Positions 8,946-20,155 of a stretch of DNA of 64,000 nucleotides are shown here, one piece after another. A model generated the notes under the pieces. The model was not told the DNA's origin. It saw only the letters and a program-made list of their open reading frames with translations, and ran no database searches. The stretch is from the NCBI RefSeq assembly GCF_040790665.1, contig NZ_CP160849.1:2939501-3003500 (forward strand). The letters are read 5' to 3'. A program made the translations under genes and the position numbers. This DNA is from Sulfitobacter pontiacus. Its GTDB lineage: Bacteria > Pseudomonadota > Alphaproteobacteria > Rhodobacterales > Rhodobacteraceae. How positions within the stretch are numbered: the first letter of the stretch is position 1; every line of letters starts with the position of its first letter.

Positions 8946-9989
8946 CTAGCGCGGGGTGCTGCGGGCCAGCATCAGGGGCAGCACAGCGCTGAGGATGAAT
9001 AGGCGCATCATGTGGCAGGCGGCGACGAAACCCGGGCTGATCCCCAGCACGCTGCCCATGGCGATCATGGTCTCGAACCCACCGGGTGCAAAGGCCACGA
9101 GGATATGCGCCAGCGGCATGCCAAGCGCCATAGCGACCGGGATCGCCCCCAGCAGGGCCAACCCCACGGCAAGGCAGGTCACAGCCAGCCCCGCGGCAAG
9201 CCCCTTGGTCAGATCGTCAAGCCGCACGCCGGAGAACCGCGTGCCGATCAAGGCACCGAGCACCACATAGGCGGGCATCACCAGCCACAGGGGCAGCACA
9301 CCGGGGGCGAGCCCTGTCACATGCGCAAGCGATGACACCAGCATCGGCCCGATCAACATCGGCGCGGGCACCCGGATGCGCCCCAGCAGCAGCCCTGCCC
9401 CGACGGAGAGCACCGCCATCACCAGCAATGTCACGCCGCCCATAACGGGGCCGTCGGGCACGATGGACCCGCCCAGATCAACCCCCATCGCCAGTGCGAC
9501 AAAGGGCACCACCAGCGTGAGCGACAACAGCCGCACCGACTGCGTGGTCGAGATACGCACCACATTATCCCCGCCATCGGCCGCCATCGCCAGCACAAAG
9601 CTGAGGTGTCCGGGGGCCGAAGCCAGCAGTGCTGCACGACGGTCAAAGCCAAAGAACCGCGCCAGCAGCCAGCGGCTGAGCACCAGCATCGCCCAGACCA
9701 GCACGGCCATCCCTACAAAAGCCAGCGGCCAGCGCAGCATGGCATCGACCGCGTTCTGGTCAAACCCTGCCCCCACCGACAGGCCAATGACGACAAAGCA
9801 GATGTTGCGCAGCGGCAGCGACACCCCCATGCGCGCGCCCGCCAGACCGGCCAGCGACACCAGCACCGCAGGCCCCAGCAGCATGTAAATCGGCGCGTTC
9901 AGCAGCCAGCCGATACCGGCCCCCACCGCGCCGATACAGACGGTGAAAACGGTCGTAAGCGTATCAGTCGGGGGGCGCGGCCATTTCAT
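8946..9989 (-). CDS. AbrB-family integral membrane protein
   Basis: A 347-residue, almost entirely hydrophobic protein with about 10 membrane segments arranged as two similar halves. The repeated pattern around LLGPAVLVSLAGL and LIGPMLVSSLAHV, and the APGHLSFVLAMAADGGDN and APGGFETMIAMG segments, are typical of the AbrB (PF05145) family, once annotated as putative ammonia monooxygenase. The family is thought to be transport-related; no substrate is established. It is a single gene, divergent from the EamA transporter at 10124. Confidence 0.8.
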   Translation of the reverse strand: MKWPRPPTDTLTTVFTVCIGAVGAGIGWLLNAPIYMLLGPAVLVSLAGLAGARMGVSLPLRNICFVVIGLSVGAGFDQNAVDAMLRWPLAFVGMAVLVWAMLVLSRWLLARFFGFDRRAALLASAPGHLSFVLAMAADGGDNVVRISTTQSVRLLSLTLVVPFVALAMGVDLGGSIVPDGPVMGGVTLLVMAVLSVGAGLLLGRIRVPAPMLIGPMLVSSLAHVTGLAPGVLPLWLVMPAYVVLGALIGTRFSGVRLDDLTKGLAAGLAVTCLAVGLALLGAIPVAMALGMPLAHILVAFAPGGFETMIAMGSVLGISPGFVAACHMMRLFILSAVLPLMLARSTPR

Positions 9990-10123
9990 ACGCTTGTGCT
10001 ATCAGTTGGTCCCTTCCGCCACCAGCCCCGTCACGGGATGCGCCGCGAGGCTTGCACATCCCCCGACAAAGGGACATGCATCCACTGACGGATTTTTAGA
10101 ACGATTGTATGAAGGAATAGGAT

Positions 10124-10993
10124 ATGGACAATCTGCGCGGCGCTTTGATCATGGTGCTGTCGATGTTGGGCTTTGCCATTGAGGACATGTTCATCAAGCT
10201 GATCGGGACGGATATCCCGATCGGGCAGATTATCTTTATGCTCGGGACCGGTGGCGCGCTTTGCTATGGTGCGATGGTGGTTATGAAGGGCGAGCCCTTG
10301 ATGGATCGCGCGATGCTGACCCGCCCGATCCTGCTGCGCGCCTTGGGCGAGATTGTCGGCACCTTGGGGTTCGTATCGGCCATTGTGCTGACACCGATTT
10401 CTTCTGCCTCGGCCATTTTGCAGGCGACACCGCTGGTGGTGACCCTAGGCGCGGCGCTGTTTCTGGGCGATCCCGTCGGCTGGCGCCGGTGGAGCGCTAT
10501 TCTGGTTGGTATGCTGGGCGTCTTGCTGGTGATCCGCCCCGGGATGGACAGCTTTCAGGCGCTGTCCCTGCTGGCGGTGCTCGGGGTGCTGGGGCTGTCC
10601 TTGCGCGATCTGGCGACGCGACGGGTGCCGAAATCGACCTCTACGTTCCAACTGTCGTTCCTTGCGTTTCTGGCGTTGGTCCCTGCAAGCCTGCTTTTCA
10701 TGCTGGGCACGGGCACGGCTTTTGCGCCGATGTCGGGGGTGCAATGGCTGTTCATGGGGGCCGCGCTGACAACCGGCATGGTCGCCTATTATGGCATCGT
10801 CGCGGCCATGCGCATCGGCGAAATCAGCTTTGTCACACCGTTCCGATATGCGCGCCTGCTGTTCGCGATGGTTGTGGGCATCACGATCTTTGGCGAACGC
10901 CCCGATCTGCTGACCTATGTTGGCGCAACCATCATTGTTGCCTCGGGCATCTATACGGTATGGCGTGAGCGAAAGGTCAAAGAACAGGCCTGA
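10124..10993 (+). CDS. EamA/DMT-family transporter
   Basis: A 289-residue drug/metabolite-transporter protein made of two EamA repeats, ten predicted helices in all. The halves are recognisable from ISSASAILQATPLVVTLGAALFLGD, which precedes helix 5, and from ISFVTPFRYARLLFAMVVGITIFGE in the second repeat. Members move amino acids, nucleobases or other small metabolites across the inner membrane. The GAAGGAATAGG stretch just upstream serves as ribosome-binding site. The substrate is unknown. Confidence 0.85.
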   Translation: MDNLRGALIMVLSMLGFAIEDMFIKLIGTDIPIGQIIFMLGTGGALCYGAMVVMKGEPLMDRAMLTRPILLRALGEIVGTLGFVSAIVLTPISSASAILQATPLVVTLGAALFLGDPVGWRRWSAILVGMLGVLLVIRPGMDSFQALSLLAVLGVLGLSLRDLATRRVPKSTSTFQLSFLAFLALVPASLLFMLGTGTAFAPMSGVQWLFMGAALTTGMVAYYGIVAAMRIGEISFVTPFRYARLLFAMVVGITIFGERPDLLTYVGATIIVASGIYTVWRERKVKEQA

Positions 10994-11056
10994 ACACTTT
11001 CCATCCTCCCCCCGGCGCGCTAAACCGCTGCGCAATTGTCATCTGCAAAAGGATAG

Positions 11057-12340
<1,284 letters not shown>

Positions 12341-12374
12341 TTACGGGGGGCAGTTCGCCCCGCCCGAAGATACG

Positions 12375-12404
12375 AAAGCGCGCCGATCAAGGCGCGCTTT
12401 TTTT
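12375..12404 (+). terminator. rho-independent terminator of eno
   Basis: The arms AAAGCGCGCC (12375-12384) and GGCGCGCTTT (12391-12400) form a 10-bp stem with a 6-nt loop, followed by a run of seven T. Confidence 0.9.
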
Positions 12405-12428
12405 ATGCTTGCAGTATCGCGTCCGGCG

Positions 12429-13109
12429 TCAGCTTTGGATCTGACGCAACAGGCTCGACCTGGTAAAGCCCACACGTATCATGTCCGTGTCGCTTTTCAG
12501 CATCGGCATCTTGATCTGGATCGTCCGCGGCTGCGCGCCAAAGGCCACGTTCATCCGGATGGTGGCCACGAATTTGCCTTGCGTCGACGGGCGCACGTCT
12601 TCGATCATACCCACGACCTCGCGGTCGGTGGTCATGACCGTAGCGCCCAATGCCGCCGTGATCGGGACAGAGGCCGCGGCGCGGGTCACATCGCCGCTGA
12701 CACTGCGCGATACCGCGGCAGTCGTGCTGCCGGTCGTTCCGCTGTTGTCGGTCGTCGTGCCGCCACCGCTGTTGGACCCGCCAGTGCTGCCGACACCCAC
12801 GCCAACGCCCGCGACGGAACCCCCGCCAACCGAGGCCCCGACACCAGCGCCCACGCCGCCGACAGAGGCGCCAGCGCCCGCATCAGCAACCGAACCGCCA
12901 CCGACAGAGGCTCCCGCCCCCGCGCCGACGCTGCCTGCGCCCACACCAACACCGACATCCGCGGCGGACCCGTGGCCGACACTGGCCCCTACGCCCGCGC
13001 CAATACCGCCCACGCTGGCACCGACGCCGACATCCAGCGCAAAGGCCGACGTGGCGATGAATACCGTTGCAACCGAAGTTGCGGCGTTTTTAAGAAACAT
13101 ACTCGTCAT
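12429..13109 (-). CDS. secreted glycine-rich repeat protein with PRC-barrel-like C-terminus
   Basis: A 226-residue exported protein of unknown function. A signal peptide ends at the ALDVGVG junction near residue 26. Residues of about 25-120 are a low-complexity array of V-G-A-S-V-G-G-G-S-like repeats made almost only of G, A, V and S, followed by a Gly/Ser/Thr linker. The last 85 residues (GATVMTTDREVVGMIEDVR onward) resemble a PRC-barrel/beta-barrel module. The ATG at 13109 has AAGGAG eight nt upstream; an ATG two codons earlier sits too close to that site. The repeats may form a flexible or surface-layer-like segment. Confidence 0.75.
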   Translation of the reverse strand: MTSMFLKNAATSVATVFIATSAFALDVGVGASVGGIGAGVGASVGHGSAADVGVGVGAGSVGAGAGASVGGGSVADAGAGASVGGVGAGVGASVGGGSVAGVGVGVGSTGGSNSGGGTTTDNSGTTGSTTAAVSRSVSGDVTRAAASVPITAALGATVMTTDREVVGMIEDVRPSTQGKFVATIRMNVAFGAQPRTIQIKMPMLKSDTDMIRVGFTRSSLLRQIQS

Positions 13110-13442
13110 GGTCATTCTCCTTTTGAAAAGGAACGGCGCAAGTAAAGCCCCCACTTTCTGCGCCACCGTTCTGAGGTAGCACAATTCAAGGTAGAACCAC
13201 CCCGATCCCAAGCAAGGAAACAGACTGTTTACGGAACGCCGCTATGCAAGCGAGCAACAGCCCTTTGCCGCGTGGAAAACCCGCGGCGCACAGCTAACCT
13301 ATTCGGGAAAAACGAAGATTACGCACGACCATAGCGCGAAAAGCAAACGGGCGACTCACGCCACAACACGTCCTGTCCAGCGAAAAACGCAGGTCACAAG
13401 GGCGACGATACGCTGGCGCGCCACCCATCAAAGGGCCTTATT
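13110..13442. other. gene-free spacer
   Basis: About 333 nt between the divergently positioned start of the glycine-rich protein and the end of anmK. It carries the promoter of the former. I see no further gene or structured element. Confidence 0.4.
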
Positions 13443-14588
13443 CTAAACGCTGATCGCCTCGGTCGGCATGCTGACGGTGCCGCCCCCGACCGCAGCCCGC
13501 ACCCCAGTGGTGCCGGGGCAAGAGGTCGGCAGCCCGCGCGCCACCCGCACGGCAAGATATCCGAAGGCTTGCGCCTCCAGCATATCACCGTCGAGCCCGA
13601 TCTCTTCAATCGGCATGACCGGACAATCCAGACTGACACTGAGCATCTTCATCAACACAGGGTTGTGCCGCCCGCCCCCGGTGACCAACACACGATCGGG
13701 CAAACGCGGACAATGCTGCATTGCTTCGGCCACGCCAGCGGCACACATGGCCGTCAGCGTCGCGGCGGCGTCGGCGTCCGACAGTTCGGTCACCAGCGCG
13801 ACCATCTCGTCAAAATCGTTCCGGTCCAGCGACTTGGGGGGCATCCGTGCGAAATAGGGCTCGGCCAGAAACAGCTCAAGCGCGCCGGCCTCGACCTGCC
13901 CGCGCGACGCGGTCTTGCCGCCCTCGTCAAAGGGCAACCCCAGACGCGCCTGCAACAGATCGTTGATGGGCGCATTGGCGGGCCCCGTGTCGAAAGCCAG
14001 CAGCGCCCCCTCCGCCTCGGGCAAGGGGATCGCCGGATCCACCCAGGTCAGGTTGCCCACCCCGCCAAGATTCAAAAAGGCCACCGGCCCCGTCAGCCCG
14101 GCATAGCGGGCGCAGGCGTGGTGAAAGAACGGGGCCAGCGGTGCGCCCTCTCCGCCCAGATGTACATCGGCGCTGCGGAAATCCCACACGACGGGCAGCC
14201 CCAGATGATCCGCCAGCGCTGCACCGTCGCCCACCTGCAACGTCCCCTGCATGCGCGGCGCATGGGCCAGCGTCTGTCCGTGAAAGCCGATCAGATCGAC
14301 ATCGGTATACGCCCCAAGGGCATCGATATGCGCCGCCTCGACCACCTGCGTCGCCGCCGCCACCTCTGGCCCTGACCATTTGCCGAAACCGGCCGCGATG
14401 GTGCGGCGCTCCTCGGCTGAATAGCTGCGGTAGCTCGACGTGCCGAAGCCCATGATATCGCGGCCGTCCGTCTCGATCACCGCAACGTCCACACCGTCGA
14501 GCGAGGTGCCGCTCATCGCGCCTGCGGCCCGCAACGGGCCTGTTTTAGCGATCCGTGTCGGGGTTCTTGCCCCTTGGGCCTTATTCAT
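13443..14588 (-). CDS. anmK: anhydro-N-acetylmuramic acid kinase
   Basis: A 381-residue sugar kinase of the ASKHA fold that phosphorylates 1,6-anhydro-MurNAc to MurNAc-6-phosphate during peptidoglycan recycling. The N-terminal phosphate loop [15 protein letters not shown] (about 23-37), the catalytic-base segment [22 protein letters not shown] and the C-terminal [12 protein letters not shown] are all family signatures. The ATG at 14588 has AAGGAAAAGG upstream. It is divergent from tyrS, a pairing common in alphaproteobacteria. Together with nagZ at 26.7 kb it supplies two steps of wall recycling in this window. Confidence 0.95.
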   Translation of the reverse strand: MNKAQGARTPTRIAKTGPLRAAGAMSGTSLDGVDVAVIETDGRDIMGFGTSSYRSYSAEERRTIAAGFGKWSGPEVAAATQVVEAAHIDALGAYTDVDLIGFHGQTLAHAPRMQGTLQVGDGAALADHLGLPVVWDFRSADVHLGGEGAPLAPFFHHACARYAGLTGPVAFLNLGGVGNLTWVDPAIPLPEAEGALLAFDTGPANAPINDLLQARLGLPFDEGGKTASRGQVEAGALELFLAEPYFARMPPKSLDRNDFDEMVALVTELSDADAAATLTAMCAAGVAEAMQHCPRLPDRVLVTGGGRHNPVLMKMLSVSLDCPVMPIEEIGLDGDMLEAQAFGYLAVRVARGLPTSCPGTTGVRAAVGGGTVSMPTEAISV

Positions 14589-14653
14589 GGCCTTTTCCTT
14601 TGTCTGCTCAGCACCTATAGAGTGCACCACCACCCAAGCTGAGGGCAAGCACC

Positions 14654-15904
14654 ATGACATACCACCCCAAATCCGATTTCATCCGCATCATGATGGAGCG
14701 CGGCTTTCTCGCCGATTGTACGGACTATCAGGGCCTTGATGACGCGCTTATCAACGGGGCTGTGCCTGCCTATATCGGCTATGACGCGACAGCGAAATCC
14801 CTTCATGTGGGGCATCTGATGAATATCATGGTGCTGCGCTGGTTGCAGAAATGCGGCGGCAAACCGATCACCCTAATGGGCGGCGGCACCACCAAAGTGG
14901 GCGACCCGTCCTTCCGGTCGGATGAACGCCCCCTGCTCGACAATGCCGCCATCGACGCCAATATCGCCGGCATGCAGCAGGTGTTCGAGAAATACCTGTC
15001 CTACGGTGACGGCGACAGTGACGCGATCATGCTGAACAATGCCGAATGGCTGGACAATCTGAACTACCTCGAATTCCTGCGCGACATCGGGCGGCATTTC
15101 AGCGTGAACCGGATGCTGTCGTTCGAAAGCGTCAAATCCCGTCTTGATCGGGAACAGTCGCTGTCCTTCCTCGAATTCAACTACATGATCCTGCAGGCCT
15201 ATGACTTCCTTGAACTCAACCGCCGCTATGGCTGTTTGCTGCAGATGGGCGGCTCGGATCAATGGGGTAATATCGTCAACGGGATCGACCTGACCCGCCG
15301 CGTGCTGGATCAAGAGATTTTCGGCCTCACCACGCCTTTGCTCACCACCAGCGACGGCCGCAAAATGGGCAAATCCCAAGGCGGCGCGATCTGGCTGAAC
15401 GGGGACATGCTGTCGCCTTACGAGTTCTGGCAGTTCTGGCGCAACACCACCGATGCGGACACGGGCAAGTTCCTCAAGATCTTCACCGAACTACCGGTCG
15501 AGGAATGCGACCGTCTGGGCGCACTGGAAGGCTCCGACATCAACGCGGCCAAGATCATCCTCGCGAACGAGGTCACGACCCTGCTGCACGGTGCCGAAGC
15601 GGCAAAGAACGCCGAAGCCACGGCACGCGAAGTGTTCGAAAAAGGCGGTGTCGGCGATGACCTACCCACCCTGACGCTCAGCGCGGCGGATATCGGCGAC
15701 GGCATTTCTATCGTGCAGTTGATCGTGAAATCCGGTCTGGCCGGTTCGGGCAAAGAGGCAAAGCGTCTGATCACCGAAAACGGTGCCCGCTATAATGACG
15801 AACCGCTGACAGACGCAGGCCTGATGGTCGATGCCGCCACGCTGGCCACACCGATCAAGCTGAGCGCGGGCAAGAAACGCCACGCGCTGGTACAACTGGG
15901 CTAA
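14654..15904 (+). CDS. tyrS: tyrosyl-tRNA synthetase
   Basis: A 416-residue class I synthetase that charges tRNA-Tyr. The HIGH motif appears as HVGHL (51-55), the KMSKS loop as KMGKS (near 237), and the tyrosine/tRNA-binding region includes the [12 protein letters not shown] segment. A C-terminal S4-like RNA-binding domain ([18 protein letters not shown]) closes the protein. The length is as expected. It is a single gene with convergent neighbour uup. Confidence 0.97.
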   Translation: MTYHPKSDFIRIMMERGFLADCTDYQGLDDALINGAVPAYIGYDATAKSLHVGHLMNIMVLRWLQKCGGKPITLMGGGTTKVGDPSFRSDERPLLDNAAIDANIAGMQQVFEKYLSYGDGDSDAIMLNNAEWLDNLNYLEFLRDIGRHFSVNRMLSFESVKSRLDREQSLSFLEFNYMILQAYDFLELNRRYGCLLQMGGSDQWGNIVNGIDLTRRVLDQEIFGLTTPLLTTSDGRKMGKSQGGAIWLNGDMLSPYEFWQFWRNTTDADTGKFLKIFTELPVEECDRLGALEGSDINAAKIILANEVTTLLHGAEAAKNAEATAREVFEKGGVGDDLPTLTLSAADIGDGISIVQLIVKSGLAGSGKEAKRLITENGARYNDEPLTDAGLMVDAATLATPIKLSAGKKRHALVQLG

Positions 15905-15920
15905 GCCCCCGCAGTATGAG

Positions 15921-15945
15921 AGGGGGGCGGGTCGCCCTGCCCCCT
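15921..15945. terminator. probable terminator between tyrS and the ABC-F gene
   Basis: AGGGGGGCGGG faces CCCTGCCCCCT around a TCG loop, an imperfect GC-rich stem in the 41-nt gap between convergent genes. It lacks a long T-run. Confidence 0.45.
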
Positions 15946-17757
15946 TCAGCTTTCGGCTTTTTCTTCCAGCATCAGCCACTCGGCCTCTGCGTCCTGCAGC
16001 TTTTCATTCCGCTCGACCAAGGCATCGGTCGCTTTCTGGAATTTCACCGGATTGTCGGAATAGAGCGTCGGGTCGCTCATCAACTCTTCCAGTTTCGCGA
16101 TTTCAGCTTCCAGTCGCGCAATCTCGGCAGGCAGCGCCTCAAGCCGGTGCTTTTCGGTAAAGCTCAGTCCCGATTGCTGCGCCGCTTTGGGCTTTTCGGA
16201 TTTCGCCCCGGGCTTTGATTTGACAACAACGCTTTGGTCAAAATCATCCTGCTGGCGCTGCGCCAGATAATCCGTCCAACCGCCCGCATAGACAGTCGCC
16301 TTGCCGTCACCTTCCATCGCGATGGTGGTCGCGGCAACACGGTCAAGGAAGTCACGGTCGTGGCTGACCAGCAGCACGGTGCCGTCATAGGTCGACAGCA
16401 GCTCCTGCATCAGATCAAGGGTTTCGACATCCAGATCGTTGGTCGGTTCGTCAAGCACCAAGAGGTTGCTGGAGCGCGCCATGATCTTGGCCAGCAGCAA
16501 CCGCGCCTTTTCACCCCCCGACAAGGACCGCACGGGCGCACGGGCCTGCCCCTCGTCGAAGAGGAATTCTTTCAGGTACCCAACCACGTGTTTCGGCTGC
16601 CCACGCACCAGAATCTGGTCCGCCTTGCCCGATACACGCATTTCCGGATCCCCGGTCAGACTGTCCCACAGCGACATATCGCCATCAAGCTGCGCGCGCG
16701 CCTGGTCGAACAGCGCGATCTCAAGGTTGGTACCCTGTTTGATCTCGCCCCCGTCGGGCTGTTCTTTCCCGATCAGCATATTCAGCAACGTCGTCTTGCC
16801 CACACCATTCGGCCCGACCAAGGCGATCCGATCCCCCCGCTGGATGGTGATGTCAAAGGGGCGTAGAATCGTCTTGTCGCCAAAGGCTTTGGTGATGCCC
16901 ATAGCCTCGACCACCTTGCGGCCCGACTTCGGACCCGCTTCCAGCGCCATGGCGGCGGTGCCCTGACGTTTGATCTGGCTGGCGCGTTCGGCCCGCAGGT
17001 CTTGCAGGGCACGCACACGGCCCTGGTTGCGCTTGCGCCGCGCCGAAATGCCTTCGACAGCCCACCGTGCCTCCGCCTTGATCTTGCGGTTCAGCTTGTG
17101 GCGCTGCATGTCCTCTTCTTCCCACATCTGGTCGCGCCAGGCTTCAAACCCGCCAAAGCCGATGTCCTGCCGACGCACAACACCGCGGTCGACCCAGAGC
17201 GTCGCACGGGTCAACTCGCGCAGGAACGCCCTATCGTGAGAGATAATCACAAAAGCGGCCCGCGTCGCTTTCAGCTCGTCTTCAAGCCAGCGGATCGCTT
17301 CGATATCCAGGTGGTTCGTCGGCTCGTCCAGCAACATCAGCTCGGGCTCAGAGGCCATCAGACGCGCCAATGCCGCGCGGCGACGTTCCCCACCCGACGC
17401 GGTGCTGACAGGGCGCGCGGGGTCGAACTTCAGCCCCTCTCCGGCGCGTTCGACCTTGTACATCTCTGACGGGTCCAGTCCATGGGCCGCGAAGTCGCCC
17501 AAAGTCTCGAAACCGGTCAGATCCGGGTCTTGCTCCATATAGCCCACCGAAACGCCGGGCCCGACGATCACGTCGCCGCTGTCGGCCTCGACCAATCCGG
17601 CCATAACCTTCATCAAAGTGGATTTACCTGACCCGTTCCGGCCTACCAGCGCCAGTCGGTCGCCGGATTGAACCACAAGGGACATGTCTTCGAATACGGG
17701 ATCGCCGCCGAATGTCAGCGAGATCTCGTTAACTTGTAAAAGGGGTGCGCGTGCCAT
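15946..17757 (-). CDS. ABC-F family ATPase (Uup-like)
   Basis: A 603-residue soluble protein with two ABC ATPase domains and no membrane segments. Walker A motifs are GRNGSGKST (near 39) and GPNGVGKTT (near 318). ABC signatures ASGGERRRAALARL and LSGGEKARLLLAKI and Walker B stretches LLDEPTNHLD and VLDEPTNDLD follow. The basic linker between the domains and a C-terminal coiled coil (LEALPAEIARLEAEIAKLEEL) fit the Uup branch, which acts on ribosomes or structured DNA. The start is given by conservation of the MARAPLLQVNEISLTFGG opening. Confidence 0.9.
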   Translation of the reverse strand: MARAPLLQVNEISLTFGGDPVFEDMSLVVQSGDRLALVGRNGSGKSTLMKVMAGLVEADSGDVIVGPGVSVGYMEQDPDLTGFETLGDFAAHGLDPSEMYKVERAGEGLKFDPARPVSTASGGERRRAALARLMASEPELMLLDEPTNHLDIEAIRWLEDELKATRAAFVIISHDRAFLRELTRATLWVDRGVVRRQDIGFGGFEAWRDQMWEEEDMQRHKLNRKIKAEARWAVEGISARRKRNQGRVRALQDLRAERASQIKRQGTAAMALEAGPKSGRKVVEAMGITKAFGDKTILRPFDITIQRGDRIALVGPNGVGKTTLLNMLIGKEQPDGGEIKQGTNLEIALFDQARAQLDGDMSLWDSLTGDPEMRVSGKADQILVRGQPKHVVGYLKEFLFDEGQARAPVRSLSGGEKARLLLAKIMARSSNLLVLDEPTNDLDVETLDLMQELLSTYDGTVLLVSHDRDFLDRVAATTIAMEGDGKATVYAGGWTDYLAQRQQDDFDQSVVVKSKPGAKSEKPKAAQQSGLSFTEKHRLEALPAEIARLEAEIAKLEELMSDPTLYSDNPVKFQKATDALVERNEKLQDAEAEWLMLEEKAES

Positions 17758-17800
17758 GACAGCCAGCTAGCGCCGCGCCGCGTCAGCGTCAATGACCCCT

Positions 17801-17831
17801 CTTCCAAATGGGCTAAAATCCTCGCCGAAGG
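17801..17831 (-). repeat. dispersed intergenic motif, copy 3
   Basis: On the minus strand CCTTCGGCGAGGATTTT is followed by AGCCCATTTGGAAG. It lies just after olsB (which ends at 17842) and matches copy 2 closely. Confidence 0.55.
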
Positions 17832-17841
17832 CATGAAACTC

Positions 17842-18591
17842 TTAGGTGGCACCGCGCAGCAGGCGCTTACGCCCCTCGGGGATCGCCGCGATTTCAAGGC
17901 CGGTAAATACATGCAGCGTGTTCATCTGGTGGTCGATCACCGCATGATCGCTCACCCAGCCCCCCATCATCAGATAGCTCCGCAGCAGCGGCGGCAGCAT
18001 TTGTAGCGCGGCTTTCTCGGCCGGTTTATCCAACGTCCGTTCCACAAAGCCCACCGTATCGGGGGCCTTGACCTGCGGCTGCCAGTGCAGTGGCGCAAGG
18101 TGGCGGCTGTGCAAAAGCGCCATGACATCGCTATAGGGTGCCGGATCGGTACCCTTGAAGGAGGTGCACCCAAAGAGCAACGCGACCCTATGGGCATCCA
18201 CAAACTGCGCCAGCGCGGCCCAGGCCATGCGCACGACATCCGGGTCTGTGACCCCCGGGGCCAGACAGAACCGCCCCAGCTCCATCATCGCGCCGGGGAA
18301 ATATGCAAGCTTGGTCAGATCGTAGAATTGCGCGGCATAGCTTTGATCCAGCGACGCGCCCTCCATCAGCCCGATCCGGTAGCAGCACAGCAGGTCACCG
18401 CTGCCTTGATGTCGCACGAGGATATGATGTTTTTGCGCATCAAACCCGTCGATATCGCGCGGCTGAACCAGCCCAAAGGCCCGCGCGCGCAAGGCTTGCG
18501 CGGCGTCGATATCCTCAGGCGTGGTGGCACAATAGGCGCGGTACGGACCGCGTAAAAGCGGCTTGATCACAGCACCCTGTGGCACCGTCAC
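17842..18591 (-). CDS. olsB: L-ornithine N-acyltransferase (OlsB-like)
   Basis: A 249-residue GNAT-fold protein of the OlsB/hemolysin-like class that transfers a 3-hydroxyacyl chain from acyl-carrier protein to the alpha-amine of ornithine, giving lyso-ornithine lipid, a phosphorus-free membrane lipid. It shows the AQALRARAFGL opening, the ELGRFCLAPG core strand, and the LFGCTSFKGTDP segment of this family. The OlsA partner gene is not in the window. Nine nt separate it from bamE upstream, so the two may be co-transcribed. Confidence 0.85.
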   Translation of the reverse strand: MTVPQGAVIKPLLRGPYRAYCATTPEDIDAAQALRARAFGLVQPRDIDGFDAQKHHILVRHQGSGDLLCCYRIGLMEGASLDQSYAAQFYDLTKLAYFPGAMMELGRFCLAPGVTDPDVVRMAWAALAQFVDAHRVALLFGCTSFKGTDPAPYSDVMALLHSRHLAPLHWQPQVKAPDTVGFVERTLDKPAEKAALQMLPPLLRSYLMMGGWVSDHAVIDHQMNTLHVFTGLEIAAIPEGRKRLLRGAT

Positions 18592-18600
18592 GGGCCTGCC

Positions 18601-19065
18601 CTAGCCAGCCAGCGCCGCAGGGTTGAAGCGGCCAATGTTGCCCAGAAGCTGGCGGATAAAGGATTTATCCGAGATCGGCGAACTGGTGACGCGGCGGTCA
18701 AGGGTGACGACATTGCCACGCTCCAGCCCGAACCGTTCGACGTTCTGCACCACCCCGTTGCTGTCAAAGCTGACAGCGACAACTTCGCGCTCTGTCTCGC
18801 GCGGGGCCATGAACCACATCGCCTGACGGCGCGACCGCACATAGTAATACCCCGAATTGGTCAGCAACCCTGCCGACGCGGGCACGCCCACGGTTTCGGC
18901 CACGGTGTCGCGAGTGTCCTGGCCCACGGTGATCTTCTCAAGATCCTCTTGCGGCGGGATATAGCCGTGGTTGGAGTATTGCGGGGAGCAGGCCCCAAGC
19001 GTCAGACCAGCAGCGAGAACTGTGGCGGTCAGCAGTGTCTTTTTGACATGGCGGTCGATACGCAT
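18601..19065 (-). CDS. bamE: outer-membrane assembly lipoprotein BamE (SmpA/OmlA)
   Basis: A 154-residue lipoprotein of the Bam complex that inserts beta-barrels into the outer membrane. A lipobox LGAC near residues 23-26 makes Cys26 the lipidated residue. The SmpA/OmlA fold follows: HGYIPPQEDLEKITVGQDTRDTVAETVG, then YYYV, EREVVAVSFDSNGVVQNVERF and the end of the domain. The ATG at 19065 has an AGAGGG site upstream, and longer frames upstream are not conserved. It is divergent from the DUF177 gene. Confidence 0.9.
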   Translation of the reverse strand: MRIDRHVKKTLLTATVLAAGLTLGACSPQYSNHGYIPPQEDLEKITVGQDTRDTVAETVGVPASAGLLTNSGYYYVRSRRQAMWFMAPRETEREVVAVSFDSNGVVQNVERFGLERGNVVTLDRRVTSSPISDKSFIRQLLGNIGRFNPAALAG

Positions 19066-19156
19066 TCTTGGTGCCCTCTTGCCCTTGGGGATCATGGCTT
19101 TTATCTCGCATACACTAAGCACGCCCCATGGTTCAAGAAACGAAAGTACCCCTAAC

Positions 19157-19711
19157 ATGTCTCGCACGCCCCCAAGCCCCACAGCATTGCGCGTCGCAGA
19201 GCTGTCGCAGAATGCGCAAACCCCTTTCTCCCTGCGTCCCGACGCCGACAGCTTGCGGATGATCGCAGAAGAACTTGATCTTTCAGCATTACGTAAACTT
19301 TCATTCGAAGGGCGTCTCAAGGCGCTTGGTCGCAGTGATTGGGAGCTCAAGGCGCGTCTGGGGGCCACTGTGGTGCAGCCCTGCGTGGTGACGCTGGAGC
19401 CGGTACAGACGCGGATCGACGTCGATGTCACACGGCTTTTCGTGCAGGATTACGAAGAACCCGAGGAAGCCGAGGTCGAGATGCCCGAGGATGATCGCAC
19501 CGAACCGCTTGGCGCGTGGATTGATCCCGCGGCCATCATGATCGAAGCGCTGGCGCTTGAGATTCCCGAATACCCCCGCGCCGACGGGGCCGAACTGGGG
19601 CAAGCGGTCTATACCAAACCCGGCGACACCCCGATGACCGACGAAGACGCCCGCCCCTTTGCGGGGCTGGCCGGCCTGAAGAACCAGCTTAAGGACGATA
19701 CCACCGAATAA
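19157..19711 (+). CDS. DUF177/YceD family protein
   Basis: A 184-residue cytoplasmic protein of the DUF177 (YceD) family, almost always encoded just before rpmF, as here. It has the core segment LSFEGRLKALGRSDWELKARLGATVVQPCVVTLEPV, an acidic centre, and the typical C-terminal ending DARPFAGLAGLKNQLK. Homologues have been linked to ribosomal RNA or ribosome maturation, but the molecular role is not settled. The ATG at 19157 starts the conserved part. Confidence 0.88.
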   Translation: MSRTPPSPTALRVAELSQNAQTPFSLRPDADSLRMIAEELDLSALRKLSFEGRLKALGRSDWELKARLGATVVQPCVVTLEPVQTRIDVDVTRLFVQDYEEPEEAEVEMPEDDRTEPLGAWIDPAAIMIEALALEIPEYPRADGAELGQAVYTKPGDTPMTDEDARPFAGLAGLKNQLKDDTTE

Positions 19712-19906
19712 CCCTGCCGGTTTGGGTGAAAAAAGGGTTGCTTCGGCGGGTTTTCGCAGTATTTTGCGCCCTTCACCCCAATTAAGGTTGGACATCGGAT
19801 AGGCTTCGGCCTAAACGCACGTCACGCCCAAACCGGGAGTTGATCTGAAACACGGTCGTCTTTGGCAGGAAGCCGATGAACGACCCCGAAGGCAAAGGCA
19901 CCAGAC

Positions 19907-20113
19907 ATGGCTGTCCAACAGAATAAAGTTTCCAAATCGCGTCGCAACAACCGCCGCGCACACGATTCGCTGACTGCAGCGAACCCGAACGAATGCTCCA
20001 ACTGTGGTGAGCTGAAGCGCCCGCACCACGTTTGCGCAGCATGCGGTCACTATGACGACAACGAAGTTGTTTCTCTGAACGAAGAGATCGACCTCGACGA
20101 AGACGCGGCGTAA
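19907..20113 (+). CDS. rpmF: 50S ribosomal protein L32
   Basis: A 68-residue L32. It begins [20 protein letters not shown] and carries the zinc-binding [18 protein letters not shown] (two CxxC pairs), so this is the zinc-dependent C+ form. It sits between DUF177 and plsX, the usual order, allowing coordinated control of ribosome and lipid synthesis. The 195-nt leader before it contains no gene. Confidence 0.97.
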   Translation: MAVQQNKVSKSRRNNRRAHDSLTAANPNECSNCGELKRPHHVCAACGHYDDNEVVSLNEEIDLDEDAA

Positions 20114-20155
20114 GCTCGTCACGTCAACCGCAGTTCATAAGAGGCATCGCACCAG

